A stretch of 64,000 nucleotides of DNA from Acidobacteriota bacterium (GCA_025353165.1 JANXRE010000104.1:1-64000); one strand, 5' to 3'. Shown: positions 11,301 through 20,399, counted from the stretch's first letter. Made by a program: numbers and translations. Notes: generated by a model from the sequence alone, not told the origin.

Positions 11301-11445
11301 AACCGTGTCCACGTTGAACTCGCCGGCAGGCCAAGCCATTGCAAATATGGCGATCGTGCCGGCCGGGCCGGGCGGGTCGATCACCCTGTACGCCACTAAC
11401 CGGACTGACATTATTTTGGATATTGTCGGCTATTTTGGCAAGTAG
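8332..11445 (+). CDS. Exported SBBP-repeat beta-propeller surface protein
   Basis: 1037 residues with a GTG start giving a signal peptide (MKTAVLLFLSFPCLASISGA). An N-terminal all-beta domain (about 25-200, DUF7948-like) contains YPGIDLVFRSDGAGLEYDI. Seven SBBP repeats follow (about 205-640), each of the form YLGG..xD..GIAVDxxGNAYVAGxTxSxDFPV. The last part (about 650-1037) is three copies of a roughly 125-residue module, each opening with TPCRIADTR and closing with DINGYF or DIVGYF. The same module occurs once in the S74 protein at 23028-24578. Such proteins are secreted or cell-surface; function unknown. Confidence 0.9.
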   Translation: MKTAVLLFLSFPCLASISGALFVERAGDFGPAFEWRGKGARALLGSGATVVLESRRTTKLTFPGSSRHCVPRGERPSAARVNFYPGVAGARAFRQVRYPEVYPGIDLVFRSDGAGLEYDIVLHPGAKPDSIRIRFARGASLTESGDLEIGAGVHQKTPAVFQTIHGRATPVALRYERTADGSFSVHLGKYEQAAQVTIDPVLNFSAYLGGEGYEAVYGIATDPHGNIYVAGETDSARFGGSGRRNSRDAFVAKLDPSGSSLLYVTYLGGGDYDSANGIAVDASGNAFIAGVTRSIDFPVTAGSFSVSNSGREDAFVTKLDSSGRIVYSTYLGSSGSDAAYGIAVDGLGNAFVAGQTFSAGFRVLGGGFQSPTRGGTSDCFVAKLNPSGSGLAYSAVLGGKDLDACSGIAIDAQGNAYVTGTTYSADFPVVPGGAQTSFGGGTDAFVTKLDPSGATLVYSTFLGGTGPDFATSIAVDSSGAAYVAGTTASVNFPVTATALQRAAAGNFDAFAAKVTPDGKAFAYSTLFGGLSADTAMAISVDDAGRAIIAGQTNSPDLPLLGAIQTRLQSYDAFVAVIDATGASLVFSTYLGGTADDTALAVASRGGLIYVAGTTGSTDLPNVTLGPWTNGGYDGFVSKLTYPAAPVGPPQLLFVPVTPCRIADTRGYGTLGPGFGLPSMQGYSSRSFVVPSSSCGIPATAKAYSVNITVVPPGYLMYLLAWPTGGPPPVASTLNSFDGRVVANAAIVPAGTDGAISIFVTDRTDVIIDINGYFDTGNPQGLAFYPLTPCRVADTRAGYGFTGPFGSPSLSPSSSRDIPVQASSCAVPSSARAYSLNLTALPNTGYLMYMLAWPSDKPQPSASTLNSYTGVIVANAVIVPASAAGDVNVYATNPADAIVDINGYFAPPGAPGGLAYYPMTPCRISDTRGYGGLTGLLGPPSLAPNVARTIPVLSSSCGVPPAAQAYVLNVTAVPSGPLSFVAVLPVAQPYPTVSTLNSPAGQAIANMAIVPAGPGGSITLYATNRTDIILDIVGYFGK

Positions 11446-11459
11446 GCGTCAGCCGATTA

Positions 11460-13115
11460 TCACGGCACTGCGGTTATGCTCAAGTCCTGATGCACGGTGA
11501 AATGACCTGCCGGCTTCCAAAACGAGCGTTCGAGAGGCCGCCAAACGTACACAGCAGGACCGTTCGCGAGCGGCGGCTGGCCGGTGTACCCCAGGGTTTT
11601 CTGGTCGCCCTCCATTGGTCCGCCCCAGCGGCTGTAAACGACAAACGTTCGCCCCTGGAGGACGGGATAGGTCAACGGCATCGCATTGTTGAGGTCCCAA
11701 GGCGCACAAAAGATCGGTGCGCCATTAAAGTCAAGAGGACTTACCAACAGAATGCTCGCGTCCGGCTCGGTCTTCTTCATCTCCGATACGGGTGCCTCGG
11801 CGAGAATCCGTTGCTGCATCCGCCATGACGTCGCCCAATCGCCGGCGAGCTTAACTTGGCCGGCCACTAGGCACCCGCCGATACAAAGAACTGCGGTAGA
11901 AAAAACAGTTTTCAAGAGTCTGTTCGATAGCTGGTGGAGCGTGTGCAGCAACGTAACGCCGCCCGCCACGGCAAGCCAAAAGCTGAACACGAAAAACACC
12001 CGGGTTTCGACTCCCAGAGATGTGACCAGGCGGCCACCCAAACAAAACACGACTATGCTGGCCAAACCACAGGCCAGCGAGATCAAAGTGAAGAACAGGC
12101 ATCGGGCAGCGGCTTCTCGCTTCAACGCATCCGTCAAAGATCGCCAATACACGAATGCGGCTATAACGAACGCGATCGCAACAGCAGTTCCGAAAATGTA
12201 CTTAAGGCCGCCCATGCTCCCCAGCAATGCCGAGGGCAACCTTGACAGTCCATCGACGACCCGGGCGAACCACCCGGGTTGCACCTCCTTGACTGTGTTA
12301 TATCCGAATCGTCTTGATACCGCAAACCAGATCACCGCGAGCCCCTGTGCTCCAACCAGCGCTCCGGCCGTAATTCCGACCTCCCGAAGCCGCGCTCGCC
12401 CGGATCGTATGAGAACCAATCCAAACAGAACAATCGAGACCCACTGGAAGTAAAAGGCCTCATAGCTCACGCACAACCACAGCGATACCAGTCCCGCAAG
12501 CAGAGCACCCGACTTCAATCGGCGCCAGTACTCGATTGTTAGGATGCAAACACCGGCGTACACGGCCATCAGCAGCGTGATCGGCAACATTGTCGGCCAG
12601 AAGGTTGCTGCCGCATTCCATGGGAAAAGGCCCCAGCAAAGGCCGGCAGAGCACGCCACGAGTCTCGATGTCGGGGACTTCCAGTCACACAGCGTGTAAA
12701 TCAAGAGGCCTGCAAGGTACCCAATAGAGCACTTGGCCAGAAGAATGGCACCTTGCCACAAAATCGGCAAGTCCGAAAACAGGGACGACAGCAGGTATCG
12801 CAAAGGAATAAGGCCGGGCCTGAGCGGATCGACTGCGAACATGCAACCGTACCGCTCCGTGCTGAATGCAAGCCCATGGTGGGCGCATTCGACATTGACG
12901 CTCCAGTCATCCATGTAGAAGCCCAGAACGAAGGGCTGCCAGATGACAGAGAGGATGACGACACTTAGCCAAACGACAGCGATGGTCCGAGTTCTCCGGC
13001 TCGATGAACATCCGTCATCGTCGCGCACGCCCACGGGAATGCCACAGGTTTGCAGCTCCGTTTGTGCCTGGCTCACGCCGCGTCCGGCCGTCGAAATGGA
13101 AGCCGCCTTCTTCAT
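11460..13115 (-). CDS. Multi-spanning membrane protein, probable GT-C type glycosyltransferase
   Basis: 551 residues from the ATG at 13115; an upstream in-frame start at 13298 would add 61 non-hydrophobic residues and is less likely. About eleven hydrophobic helices run from TIAVVWLSVVILSVIW to VLCIGGCLVAG, then a soluble C-terminal tail of about 100 residues. After the first helix comes GFYMDDW, resembling the acidic loop of polyprenyl-phosphate-sugar-dependent GT-C enzymes. The activity is inferred, not shown. It is divergent from the GT2 gene at 13319 and the first gene of a block with visibly lower GC than its neighbours. Confidence 0.6.
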   Translation of the reverse strand: MKKAASISTAGRGVSQAQTELQTCGIPVGVRDDDGCSSSRRTRTIAVVWLSVVILSVIWQPFVLGFYMDDWSVNVECAHHGLAFSTERYGCMFAVDPLRPGLIPLRYLLSSLFSDLPILWQGAILLAKCSIGYLAGLLIYTLCDWKSPTSRLVACSAGLCWGLFPWNAAATFWPTMLPITLLMAVYAGVCILTIEYWRRLKSGALLAGLVSLWLCVSYEAFYFQWVSIVLFGLVLIRSGRARLREVGITAGALVGAQGLAVIWFAVSRRFGYNTVKEVQPGWFARVVDGLSRLPSALLGSMGGLKYIFGTAVAIAFVIAAFVYWRSLTDALKREAAARCLFFTLISLACGLASIVVFCLGGRLVTSLGVETRVFFVFSFWLAVAGGVTLLHTLHQLSNRLLKTVFSTAVLCIGGCLVAGQVKLAGDWATSWRMQQRILAEAPVSEMKKTEPDASILLVSPLDFNGAPIFCAPWDLNNAMPLTYPVLQGRTFVVYSRWGGPMEGDQKTLGYTGQPPLANGPAVYVWRPLERSFWKPAGHFTVHQDLSITAVP

Positions 13116-13318
13116 CGTGGGGCGATCCGCCCTAGTCCCCGCGCCGCTTTCGCGCAGCGATGCAATTTGCAGCAGAAATCGTGCGATCCAAAGCAAATCG
13201 TACCATGTCGGCCACGCACAGCCGACAGCGGGAGCCTCGGCAAAACCCATTTCTTCCCTACACGCCGCGGACGTACGATACTGGAGTGTATTGTCCACCG
13301 GCGCCCAAAAGAGCCTCC

Positions 13319-14266
13319 ATGAAAGAGATCGACATCATTTCGCCCGTCTACAACGAAGAGTTGGGCATTGCAACGTTTCATGACCGCCTGTGCGCCACGC
13401 TTCAGTTAATCACTAATTATAGATTCCGAATCACTTATGTGCTGGATCGGTCCGACGACCGCTCTTTCGAGGCGCTATGCGAACTCGCGCGGCATGACTC
13501 ACGGGTGACGGTCCTGCACCTGTCGCGCAGGTTTGGACATCAGATGTCGCTCGTTGCCGGTCTGGACCATGCGCGGGGAGACGCCGCCGTGATGCTCGAC
13601 TGCGATCTACAGCATCCCCCGGAGGTGATTCCACGTCTAATTGAGGAATTTGAAAACGGATACGATGTGGTGCATACTCATCGTGAATACGATTCCAGCG
13701 CGACACTCGGAAAGAGGTGGACTTCTCACATGTTCTACCTGCTTCAGAACGCCCTTTCGCCGGTTGAGATTCACGAAGGCGCCGCCGATTTCAGACTTGT
13801 TTCGAGAAAAGTTCTTACCGTGTTTCGAAGTTCCATCCGCGAACAGAATCAATTCCTGCGAGGGCTGTTTCGATGGGTAGGTTTCCGATCGGCTACCGTT
13901 CACTTCGTCAGCCCGTCGCGAACGGTGGGCGAGACAAAGTACAACTTCCGCCGTCTGCTCGCGTTCTCCATTACCGGGATCACTTCGTTCTCCAAGGTTC
14001 CGCTGCGATTTGCGGCGCTGCTCGGGTTCGCTATCTCCGTCGCGACCGTATTGTACGCATTCTATCTTCTGATTGAGTTCTTTAAGCACTCGGAATTCCC
14101 GCGAGGGTATACGTCGCTCATTCTAGCAATGCTCTTTCTCGGCGGCCTCCAACTTAGCGTTCTCGGTATCATCGGCGAATACTTAGGGAGTGTCTTCGAC
14201 GAGGTGAAACGACGCCCCCTGTATATCGTCGACGAGATTGTCGGGAGCGACATTCGTGAGTCTTAG
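13319..14266 (+). CDS. GT2 polyprenyl-phosphate glycosyltransferase (GtrB/DPM1-like)
   Basis: 315 residues from ATG 13319; longer in-frame starts add sequence unlike the family. The GT2 fold opens KEIDIISPVYNEELGI, with the DCDLQHPPE acidic motif near residue 97 and HRRxF-like RFGHQMSLVAG. Two C-terminal hydrophobic helices (about 225-250 and 260-290) are followed by SVFDEVKRRPLYIVDE, characteristic of enzymes that charge undecaprenyl phosphate with a hexose at the inner membrane. The product could feed the GT-C proteins nearby. The next gene overlaps its 3' end by 11 bp. Confidence 0.9.
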   Translation: MKEIDIISPVYNEELGIATFHDRLCATLQLITNYRFRITYVLDRSDDRSFEALCELARHDSRVTVLHLSRRFGHQMSLVAGLDHARGDAAVMLDCDLQHPPEVIPRLIEEFENGYDVVHTHREYDSSATLGKRWTSHMFYLLQNALSPVEIHEGAADFRLVSRKVLTVFRSSIREQNQFLRGLFRWVGFRSATVHFVSPSRTVGETKYNFRRLLAFSITGITSFSKVPLRFAALLGFAISVATVLYAFYLLIEFFKHSEFPRGYTSLILAMLFLGGLQLSVLGIIGEYLGSVFDEVKRRPLYIVDEIVGSDIRES

Positions 14267-15101
14267 CACATGTCTCGTATGTGGAGGTCAGTACAACCGC
14301 TCTGCGTTGCCCGGGCTACTTGAATGCGGGCTTTGCGGGTTCACCACCGCCGATCTTTTCCTCGGACCTAAAGAACTAGCCAGTCTTTACACTGAACGAT
14401 ACTTCAAAGGAGAAGAGTACCGGGATTACGTCGCCGAGCGAAATGCGATCGAAAAGCAATTCAAGGCAAGGCTCAGGCGCCTTCTGCGGTTCGTGTCCGA
14501 TCCCGCTTCAAAACACCTGTTTGAGATAGGTTCCGCGTACGGTTTCTTTCTGTCCGTGGCTAAGAACGTCTTCCGGTCGGTCGCGGGGATAGATATTTCC
14601 GAAGACGCAGCGAAATATGCGCGCGATGTCCTTGACCTGCCGGTTCGTACCGCGGACTTTCTGGACGTGAACGACCTTCGGAGTGTCGATATCCTATGCC
14701 TTTGGGACACCATCGAACATCTTCAGAGTCCTCATCTTTACATCGAAAAAGCGGCCGATCTGATGCGGCCTGGCGGCACGATAGCTATTACGACAGGCGA
14801 TATCGGCAGTGTGCTGGCCCGGATCCGTGGAGCCAAATGGCGGCAGATACATCCACCGACCCACCTCCATTATTTTTCCCGGAATACACTCACGAAGTTA
14901 CTCGATAGCAAAGGGTTCACCATTCAACACTGCGGCTATGAAGGCATGTATCGGACACTCGATATGATCGCCTATATCGTTCTGACCATCAAGAACGATC
15001 GCCCGGCCGTTTACAGGCTGCTAAAAAAGAGCGGCCTCCTTCGTTTCTCCGTTTATCTCAACCTCTATGATATTCTATTCTGCGTTGCGAAGCGGCGATG
15101 A
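14256..15101 (+). CDS. Class I SAM-dependent methyltransferase with N-terminal Cys motif
   Basis: 281 residues from the GTG at 14256, chosen because GGGAG lies eight bases upstream; a TTG at 14238 is possible. The N-terminus has a zinc-binding pattern, CLVCGG then CGLCGF. The methyltransferase domain contains HLFEIGSAYGFFLSVAK (motif I), GIDISEDAAKYAR, and WDTIEHLQSPHLYIEKA, followed by MRPGGTIAITTGD. This layout is typical of sugar C- or O-methyltransferases in polysaccharide loci. The overlap with the GT2 gene indicates co-translation. Confidence 0.85.
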   Translation: MSLSTCLVCGGQYNRSALPGLLECGLCGFTTADLFLGPKELASLYTERYFKGEEYRDYVAERNAIEKQFKARLRRLLRFVSDPASKHLFEIGSAYGFFLSVAKNVFRSVAGIDISEDAAKYARDVLDLPVRTADFLDVNDLRSVDILCLWDTIEHLQSPHLYIEKAADLMRPGGTIAITTGDIGSVLARIRGAKWRQIHPPTHLHYFSRNTLTKLLDSKGFTIQHCGYEGMYRTLDMIAYIVLTIKNDRPAVYRLLKKSGLLRFSVYLNLYDILFCVAKRR

Positions 15102-15115
15102 GAATGGTGCTGTTT

Positions 15116-16975
15116 TTAGAAAACGATGTCAGACCTTACTTGTCTGCCGCCAGTATCCACGGTGTTTCTGGTGGTATCGGCCGCGACAGCGGTCGGCTTA
15201 TATATCCGATAATTTCCGATTGATCTTACCAGCCTACAGTTCGCAAGAATCCAACTCCGAAAGGCGGGATTGACAATCAATTGATCCTGCCCGCGATCCT
15301 CCGTGAATACGGCATAAGCGATCTTTCCGGTTTCGATGGCTCGCATGAGCGGGATTCTGGCAAGATCAGAACCATAAATCGGAAGGTAAGTAGGATAATA
15401 TCGGCGTTGGCAGGCGAATCCAATGTCCTTCATAGCCGCCAGAATGTCGTCAGGGGTCGTGTTGGTTCTCAAGAAGGCTACCGTATCCGCAAAACCGGTT
15501 TGGCCGTAGTCGTAGGTTGTAGAGTAATCAGCTTGAGTCTGAAAGACTCCGATGCCACATTGCAATCCACCGTACATGGCGAGCGCAGAAGCAGCCGTAA
15601 CGAACGCAGTCCGGCGCAATCGGACGAAGCTCAATGCAACTCCAAGCCCTATCGCGGGCGCAAGTGCTACCCACCTGTAGGGTCCATGAAAGCCACGCAG
15701 CATGAGAGTATCCCTGGCGGCGAGGATGCCGAATGCGAACGTCGCTGCGTAGATCGTCCCGTATAACCAGTACATGCTCCTTCCTTTCGCCGGGTCGGGC
15801 GGCGACGTGCTCCGGCGTCGTAGCCGTTCAAGCAGAAGAAGGGGCGCAGCCAGTACTAACCCCCAATACACGAAGACATATTTGAACGGGGCAAAGCCGA
15901 AGGTCTTAACCTGGGCGCAGTAATAGATGGTCGAAAGCATCGCCAATCCGAGGACCAGGCCGGCATGCAGCGACTTCTTGTCTTTCCTCCCTATCGCATC
16001 GAACGCCGCGATCGAAAGAAACGCCATAGCGGCCAGCCAGGGGAGCGCTCCGATCCAGGAAAACATGAATCTGACCATAAATGCGAAGTTGTCGTAGTGG
16101 TCGCGCAAGAAGGCCGAAAGCCCCGGGTTTCCGCTCGAGCCTCTCTCCCGGAGGCTCGCCCAAACAAAGTCGTACGTGTATCCCACGTCCAACCCGAGCG
16201 CCTTGCCGTAAATCCAATAAGACCCGGCGAACGCGCCCATACCTCCCAACACAACCGCCATACTGACAACGGCCGCGCGAATTCTCCCCAGACGCGTGAC
16301 TAATATGAGCCAAAGAAATGGAATCAGTAGAAGAACTGTCGTCAGCTTGGCCCAAAAGCAGAAGAACAGTCCGGCGGCGATGAGCGTGTATTCCCAGATC
16401 GCCGGTTTTCCGGACCGCCACTGCCCATCGCTCCAGGAGACCCGAAGGGCCGCTAGAATGGTCAGGCAGAGGAAAGGGCCATAAATCGTGGAATCGATGT
16501 CGCAAATGCCGGCTGTCTGTATCGTGTAAGGATTCAATAGAAACAGAAGCCAGAACGGCGCCGAGATGCGCTGCATGATGGGGGTTGCATACAGCGTACG
16601 CACTATCTCAAGAGTGATCAGCCCCTGAAGCAACACACACGCCACGCCGAACATTCGCATGGCCACCACGCTCGACCCGAATGCCCGAATCCAGGCTGCA
16701 AGAAGGTAGATGTACAGGGGAGGGTGGTACAGCGCCGACGTCTCGGCCTCGAGTTCGCCATGGTAGTATACTGGCAGACCCGACGTGGCCGTCCGCAACG
16801 CAACCGCCGGAAACTCGACGTTGTCTAGGTGCAGCGGCCGCGGCGCATTTATAGCCGATAGGACCAGGAAGACGAATACGATTAATAAGGACGGGTAAGG
16901 GGGTCTGAGAAGGTCTGCAATGTCGCGACGCCGGGTTCGCCTCCGACTATCAACTGTTTCGCGAGCAACTTCCAT
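15116..16975 (-). CDS. GT39-like (ArnT/PMT-type) membrane glycosyltransferase
   Basis: 619 residues from the ATG at 16975; a TTG at 17050 would extend it by 25 residues into the upstream gene. Roughly ten to twelve transmembrane helices are visible in the first 480 residues. The first extracytoplasmic loop has HLDNVEFPAVALR, corresponding to the acidic DE/DN motif of the family, and LYHPPLYIYLLAAW, the typical periplasmic loop. The C-terminal quarter is soluble. It likely transfers a sugar from polyprenyl phosphate at the periplasmic face. It is downstream of and nearly contiguous with the GT2 gene at 17028-18020, which could supply its donor. Confidence 0.78.
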   Translation of the reverse strand: MEVARETVDSRRRTRRRDIADLLRPPYPSLLIVFVFLVLSAINAPRPLHLDNVEFPAVALRTATSGLPVYYHGELEAETSALYHPPLYIYLLAAWIRAFGSSVVAMRMFGVACVLLQGLITLEIVRTLYATPIMQRISAPFWLLFLLNPYTIQTAGICDIDSTIYGPFLCLTILAALRVSWSDGQWRSGKPAIWEYTLIAAGLFFCFWAKLTTVLLLIPFLWLILVTRLGRIRAAVVSMAVVLGGMGAFAGSYWIYGKALGLDVGYTYDFVWASLRERGSSGNPGLSAFLRDHYDNFAFMVRFMFSWIGALPWLAAMAFLSIAAFDAIGRKDKKSLHAGLVLGLAMLSTIYYCAQVKTFGFAPFKYVFVYWGLVLAAPLLLLERLRRRSTSPPDPAKGRSMYWLYGTIYAATFAFGILAARDTLMLRGFHGPYRWVALAPAIGLGVALSFVRLRRTAFVTAASALAMYGGLQCGIGVFQTQADYSTTYDYGQTGFADTVAFLRTNTTPDDILAAMKDIGFACQRRYYPTYLPIYGSDLARIPLMRAIETGKIAYAVFTEDRGQDQLIVNPAFRSWILANCRLVRSIGNYRIYKPTAVAADTTRNTVDTGGRQVRSDIVF

Positions 16976-17027
16976 ATCGCAAGTGTAACCTATGAGAATC
17001 CGCGAGACGGCGCCCGTACGGAACGGC

Positions 17028-18020
17028 TTATCGATTGCGTCTCCATCCAAAAAGGACTCCTAAGATCATGCGCATGCCGACCTTGAGCGCCCGAAGGTCA
17101 CTCGCGTTACCGCCTTTACTGACGCCAACCCTGTTGTGGAACGTGATCGGGCATTCGAGGATCCGGAAATCATTCTGCAGCGCAACGTCCAGGAAGTGAC
17201 AGTTAAACTCCAGGTTGACCGCGGGATTCAACAGAGGCAAGAGGCGCGAGAGAGCGGCATTTCGGCATAGCTTATAGGTTGTGCCGACATCGGTGAATGT
17301 GCCGCGTCCGATATGCTTCGCCTCCAGCAGTTTTCCAACGAAGAAATTCCCATAGTACATAAACGTGGTGAGCTGAGTGTCGCGGTCCCGCAGTTGCTCG
17401 ACGATGCGTGTGCCGTTGACAATTTCTGCGTGCGGCAAGTACGCCAGGAACTTATCGACGTCGTAAGCGCGGAAAGTCATGTCGCCTTCGCACAAGAGCG
17501 TCAGCTCCGTATCGCCGCAGGCCAAACCCTCGCTGAGCGCCCGGTACACGCAATGCCCGTACCCTTGGCGGGGCTCATGTACAACGACTGCGCCCGCCTC
17601 TCGCGCGGCGTTCGCGGTCGCATCGGCACTATTGTTATCCACCACAATGACGCGCCTCACCAGAGGGTGACCCTTGAATTCGCTGACACACTGACCGATG
17701 CTGAGTTCGTCGTCATAAGCAGTGAGAACGACGGTCAGAAAGGCGTTCGCGGGATAATCGATGGCGACCGAGCGCGCCGTGCGTTTTCGGGGGAGCAGCA
17801 GCAGGAGATCCAGGGCCGCCATGCCGATGCCGGCCCAAAGTAACACACAGCCAAGCTGGAGAGCGGCCATCGGATAGTGCGAAACGGAGACTGCCGGGAG
17901 CAGGCGCGACAGCCCCTCCAAGGCCGAGGCCATGAGGCAGAGCAGCAGACCTATCCCGAACAACAGCACGCCGATCACGAGCGCGGGGAACGACTTGGAG
18001 GTCCCTGCCCGGTTAGCCAT
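17028..18020 (-). CDS. Membrane-anchored GT2 glycosyltransferase
   Basis: 330 residues. Two N-terminal hydrophobic helices (about 12-33 and 48-75) precede a GT2 catalytic domain starting FLTVVLTAYDDELSIGQCV. VVDNNSADATANAAREAG and GYGHCVYRALSEGL follow, then LCEGDMTF as the acidic motif. The C-terminal part resembles dolichol/polyprenyl-phosphate mannosyl- or glucosyltransferases (GTRIVEQL, VGTTYKL, ECPITFHNRVGVSKGG). The start ATG is at 18020, and the next upstream gene on this strand ends 82 bp away. Confidence 0.87.
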   Translation of the reverse strand: MANRAGTSKSFPALVIGVLLFGIGLLLCLMASALEGLSRLLPAVSVSHYPMAALQLGCVLLWAGIGMAALDLLLLLPRKRTARSVAIDYPANAFLTVVLTAYDDELSIGQCVSEFKGHPLVRRVIVVDNNSADATANAAREAGAVVVHEPRQGYGHCVYRALSEGLACGDTELTLLCEGDMTFRAYDVDKFLAYLPHAEIVNGTRIVEQLRDRDTQLTTFMYYGNFFVGKLLEAKHIGRGTFTDVGTTYKLCRNAALSRLLPLLNPAVNLEFNCHFLDVALQNDFRILECPITFHNRVGVSKGGNASDLRALKVGMRMILGVLFGWRRNR

Positions 18021-18101
18021 GGTTCATTCGCCGCTTCCATGGGGACTCCGCTGCAACCGGAAGTCCGGAGATGTCCCCGCCGGGGAACGGGCTATCGGCG
18101 C

Positions 18102-20399
18102 TCATGTGCGAACCCCGGTTGCACTCCTCGCAAGGCCTCGGAAGACCTCTTCGTAAGCTTCCACCATTTTTTCGGCGCCATGACGCGCCAGCACCGCGGC
18201 CCGTCCGGCGGCTCCCATCCTGGCGCGCAGTTCCGGATCGCCGGCCAGACGAGCAATTCGCTCGCAGAACGAATCGACAGCTTCCGACCGGCACAAGAAC
18301 CCGCTTTCGCCTTCGAAGACCATGGCCGGAAGACTGCCCACTCGGGACGCCACGACGGGCTTCCCAAGCGCTTGAGCTTCCAGAACCGCGAGAGGCATTC
18401 CATCCTGCCTCGAAGGCAGTACAACGATATCGGCGGCTCGCATCAGCGGAGCGACGTCCTTTACAAAGCCTGGCGCGCAAAAGCGAGCGTCCAAGTCATA
18501 ACGGCGAATCCGTCTCAGCAATTCCGGGCGCTCCGGGCCGTCGCCCGTCATCACGAAGTACAGATCCCGGCGATGCGCCAAGCCGCGTGCGATCTCGACA
18601 AAGATATCGGGACCCTTTTCAGGCGAGAGCCGCCCGAAGAATCCAATCACCGTCTTTCCGCGAGCCGCTTCCGGCAAGCCCGAAGGCCCTGGATTGTAAT
18701 CGCCGGACGCGGCGACCTCCACCCCGTGCGGGATCACGTGCACCGAGGAAGGATCGGCGCCATGCTTGTCGATCAGCGTGTTCGCGAGGAACTCCGAAGG
18801 CACGACAGTCGCATCGATGTAATCCGCGAAGCGCCGATTGCTCGGGACGTGAACGGAATCGTTAAACAACTGATCGATCACCCGCATGCCGGGAAACTCC
18901 GGCGCGATTTCGGGGAGGCTGCGATAAACAAATTCGCAGCCCGCGACCATCAACGTGGTGACGCCGTAGCGGCGGATCAGGTACCGCAGAAACTCGCGGC
19001 GGGCCCCGTCGTTGTCAAAGAGACGATCGAGGCGATAGAGGTGAGGCGTGATGGCCTCGAAACTCGACAGGTCGTCCGGAATGTCCTCGCGCAGCGTCAG
19101 CGTTGTGGTCACGATAACCCGGCGACCGCGCTTCACCAGATGGCAAGCCATCGTCCTGATAAGTTTCTCGGCCCCTCCAATGGTCACGAATGGCAGCGCC
19201 ACCAGAAAGCCCGGCTCGTCCGATTCCAGCTCGCCGAGGTTGGAATATGGACGGACAACCCGGCGCGGACTTGGAGAGTCGATCGGATCCTCCAGAAGAC
19301 GGGCGTTCAGTTGCATTAGACGCTGCTGGTGATGCCCGTATGACGCGCGCCCCGATGTGCTCAGGCCGCCTCCATGCACCCGGTAGAGCAAGAGCGGATC
19401 GCGAATCGCCTTGCCAACGAACCCGTGGCCGAGGAGCCTAATCCAAAAATCCCAATCTTCATAAACGTACGAGTCGCCGGATCCCAAATCGCGGTACCCA
19501 CCGACGTGCGCCCACGCGCTCCGTCGAAAGAGCGCGGCTGTCGCAACCTGGTTTTCCTGGGCGATTTGTGGGAATGCCGGATCGGCGACGACCCAACGCG
19601 TATCCGAGTCGCCGAATGATTGCAGCGATGGCGACACCAGGTCGTACCCGAATACCTCGGCCAAAAAAACCGCCGTTTCCAGGTACACCGGCGCCAGTAG
19701 ATCGTCTGCGTCCAGGCAGCACACGTACCGTCCGCGCGCGTGCCCGATTCCAAAATTTCGGTTGTCGCCCGCAAGATGAGGCTCGCGGCGGTAGTAGAAC
19801 CTGGTCTTCGGCAGATTCAGAGACTCGATATGGCGAACCTGCTGCGGAGTGGCTCCGTCCGTCGAGCCACCCTCCACCACCACGATCTCGAAATCGCCGA
19901 AGGTCTGATTCAGCGCCGACCGGATCGCCTGTTCCACGAAGCGCCCGTAATTGAAGCAGGGGATGACAACGCTCACCAGCGGCGTACCGGCGAGCCAATC
20001 GTTGTTGACGGTGACGGCGGCGGCGGCAGGCACGGCAACGGGCATTTGTCCGGACAATCCGCGGCTCTCGTGTTCCCCGAACAAAGCATAATGCAGCAGC
20101 GGGTTGACTCGCGCGGCGGCGACATCGGGATATTGCCGGAGGTATTCGCCGGAGTCGAAATACGGCGAGGGATTGCGGTTTTCCTCCGCTCCGTACACCA
20201 AGAAATGCCCGAGGGGGCTGAGGCCGGCCCTGGCTACATCCGGATGCAGCAGCAGGTATTCATCGCCGTCGAAAAAACGCTTCCATGTCGGGTTGTTCCG
20301 GGCACGCACCCAAAGAAGAATGTTCGTAACGGCGGCGCGCGCTCGGCGCGGTGAAAGCACCGCGGCGGCGAGGCGGATGTGGCTGAACAACAACAACAA
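18102..20399 (-). CDS. Bifunctional glycosyltransferase with N-terminal PDV repeats, GT2 and GT4
   Basis: 765 residues if translation begins at TTG 20399; no early in-frame ATG is visible, so the start is uncertain. Residues about 36-115 hold two copies of a roughly 40-residue unit (YLLLHPDVARAGLSPLGHF and YLRQYPDVAAARVNPLLHY). A GT2 domain follows (about 138-370; VSVVIPCFNYGRFVEQAIR, LDADDLLAP), then a GT4 domain (about 395-750) with FGRLSPEKGPDIFVEIARGL and the donor motif PSRQDGMPLAVLEAQALG. The protein is soluble and probably adds two residues to a surface polysaccharide. It is divergent from the LegB-like gene. Confidence 0.88.
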   Translation of the reverse strand: MLLLFSHIRLAAAVLSPRRARAAVTNILLWVRARNNPTWKRFFDGDEYLLLHPDVARAGLSPLGHFLVYGAEENRNPSPYFDSGEYLRQYPDVAAARVNPLLHYALFGEHESRGLSGQMPVAVPAAAAVTVNNDWLAGTPLVSVVIPCFNYGRFVEQAIRSALNQTFGDFEIVVVEGGSTDGATPQQVRHIESLNLPKTRFYYRREPHLAGDNRNFGIGHARGRYVCCLDADDLLAPVYLETAVFLAEVFGYDLVSPSLQSFGDSDTRWVVADPAFPQIAQENQVATAALFRRSAWAHVGGYRDLGSGDSYVYEDWDFWIRLLGHGFVGKAIRDPLLLYRVHGGGLSTSGRASYGHHQQRLMQLNARLLEDPIDSPSPRRVVRPYSNLGELESDEPGFLVALPFVTIGGAEKLIRTMACHLVKRGRRVIVTTTLTLREDIPDDLSSFEAITPHLYRLDRLFDNDGARREFLRYLIRRYGVTTLMVAGCEFVYRSLPEIAPEFPGMRVIDQLFNDSVHVPSNRRFADYIDATVVPSEFLANTLIDKHGADPSSVHVIPHGVEVAASGDYNPGPSGLPEAARGKTVIGFFGRLSPEKGPDIFVEIARGLAHRRDLYFVMTGDGPERPELLRRIRRYDLDARFCAPGFVKDVAPLMRAADIVVLPSRQDGMPLAVLEAQALGKPVVASRVGSLPAMVFEGESGFLCRSEAVDSFCERIARLAGDPELRARMGAAGRAAVLARHGAEKMVEAYEEVFRGLARSATGVRT

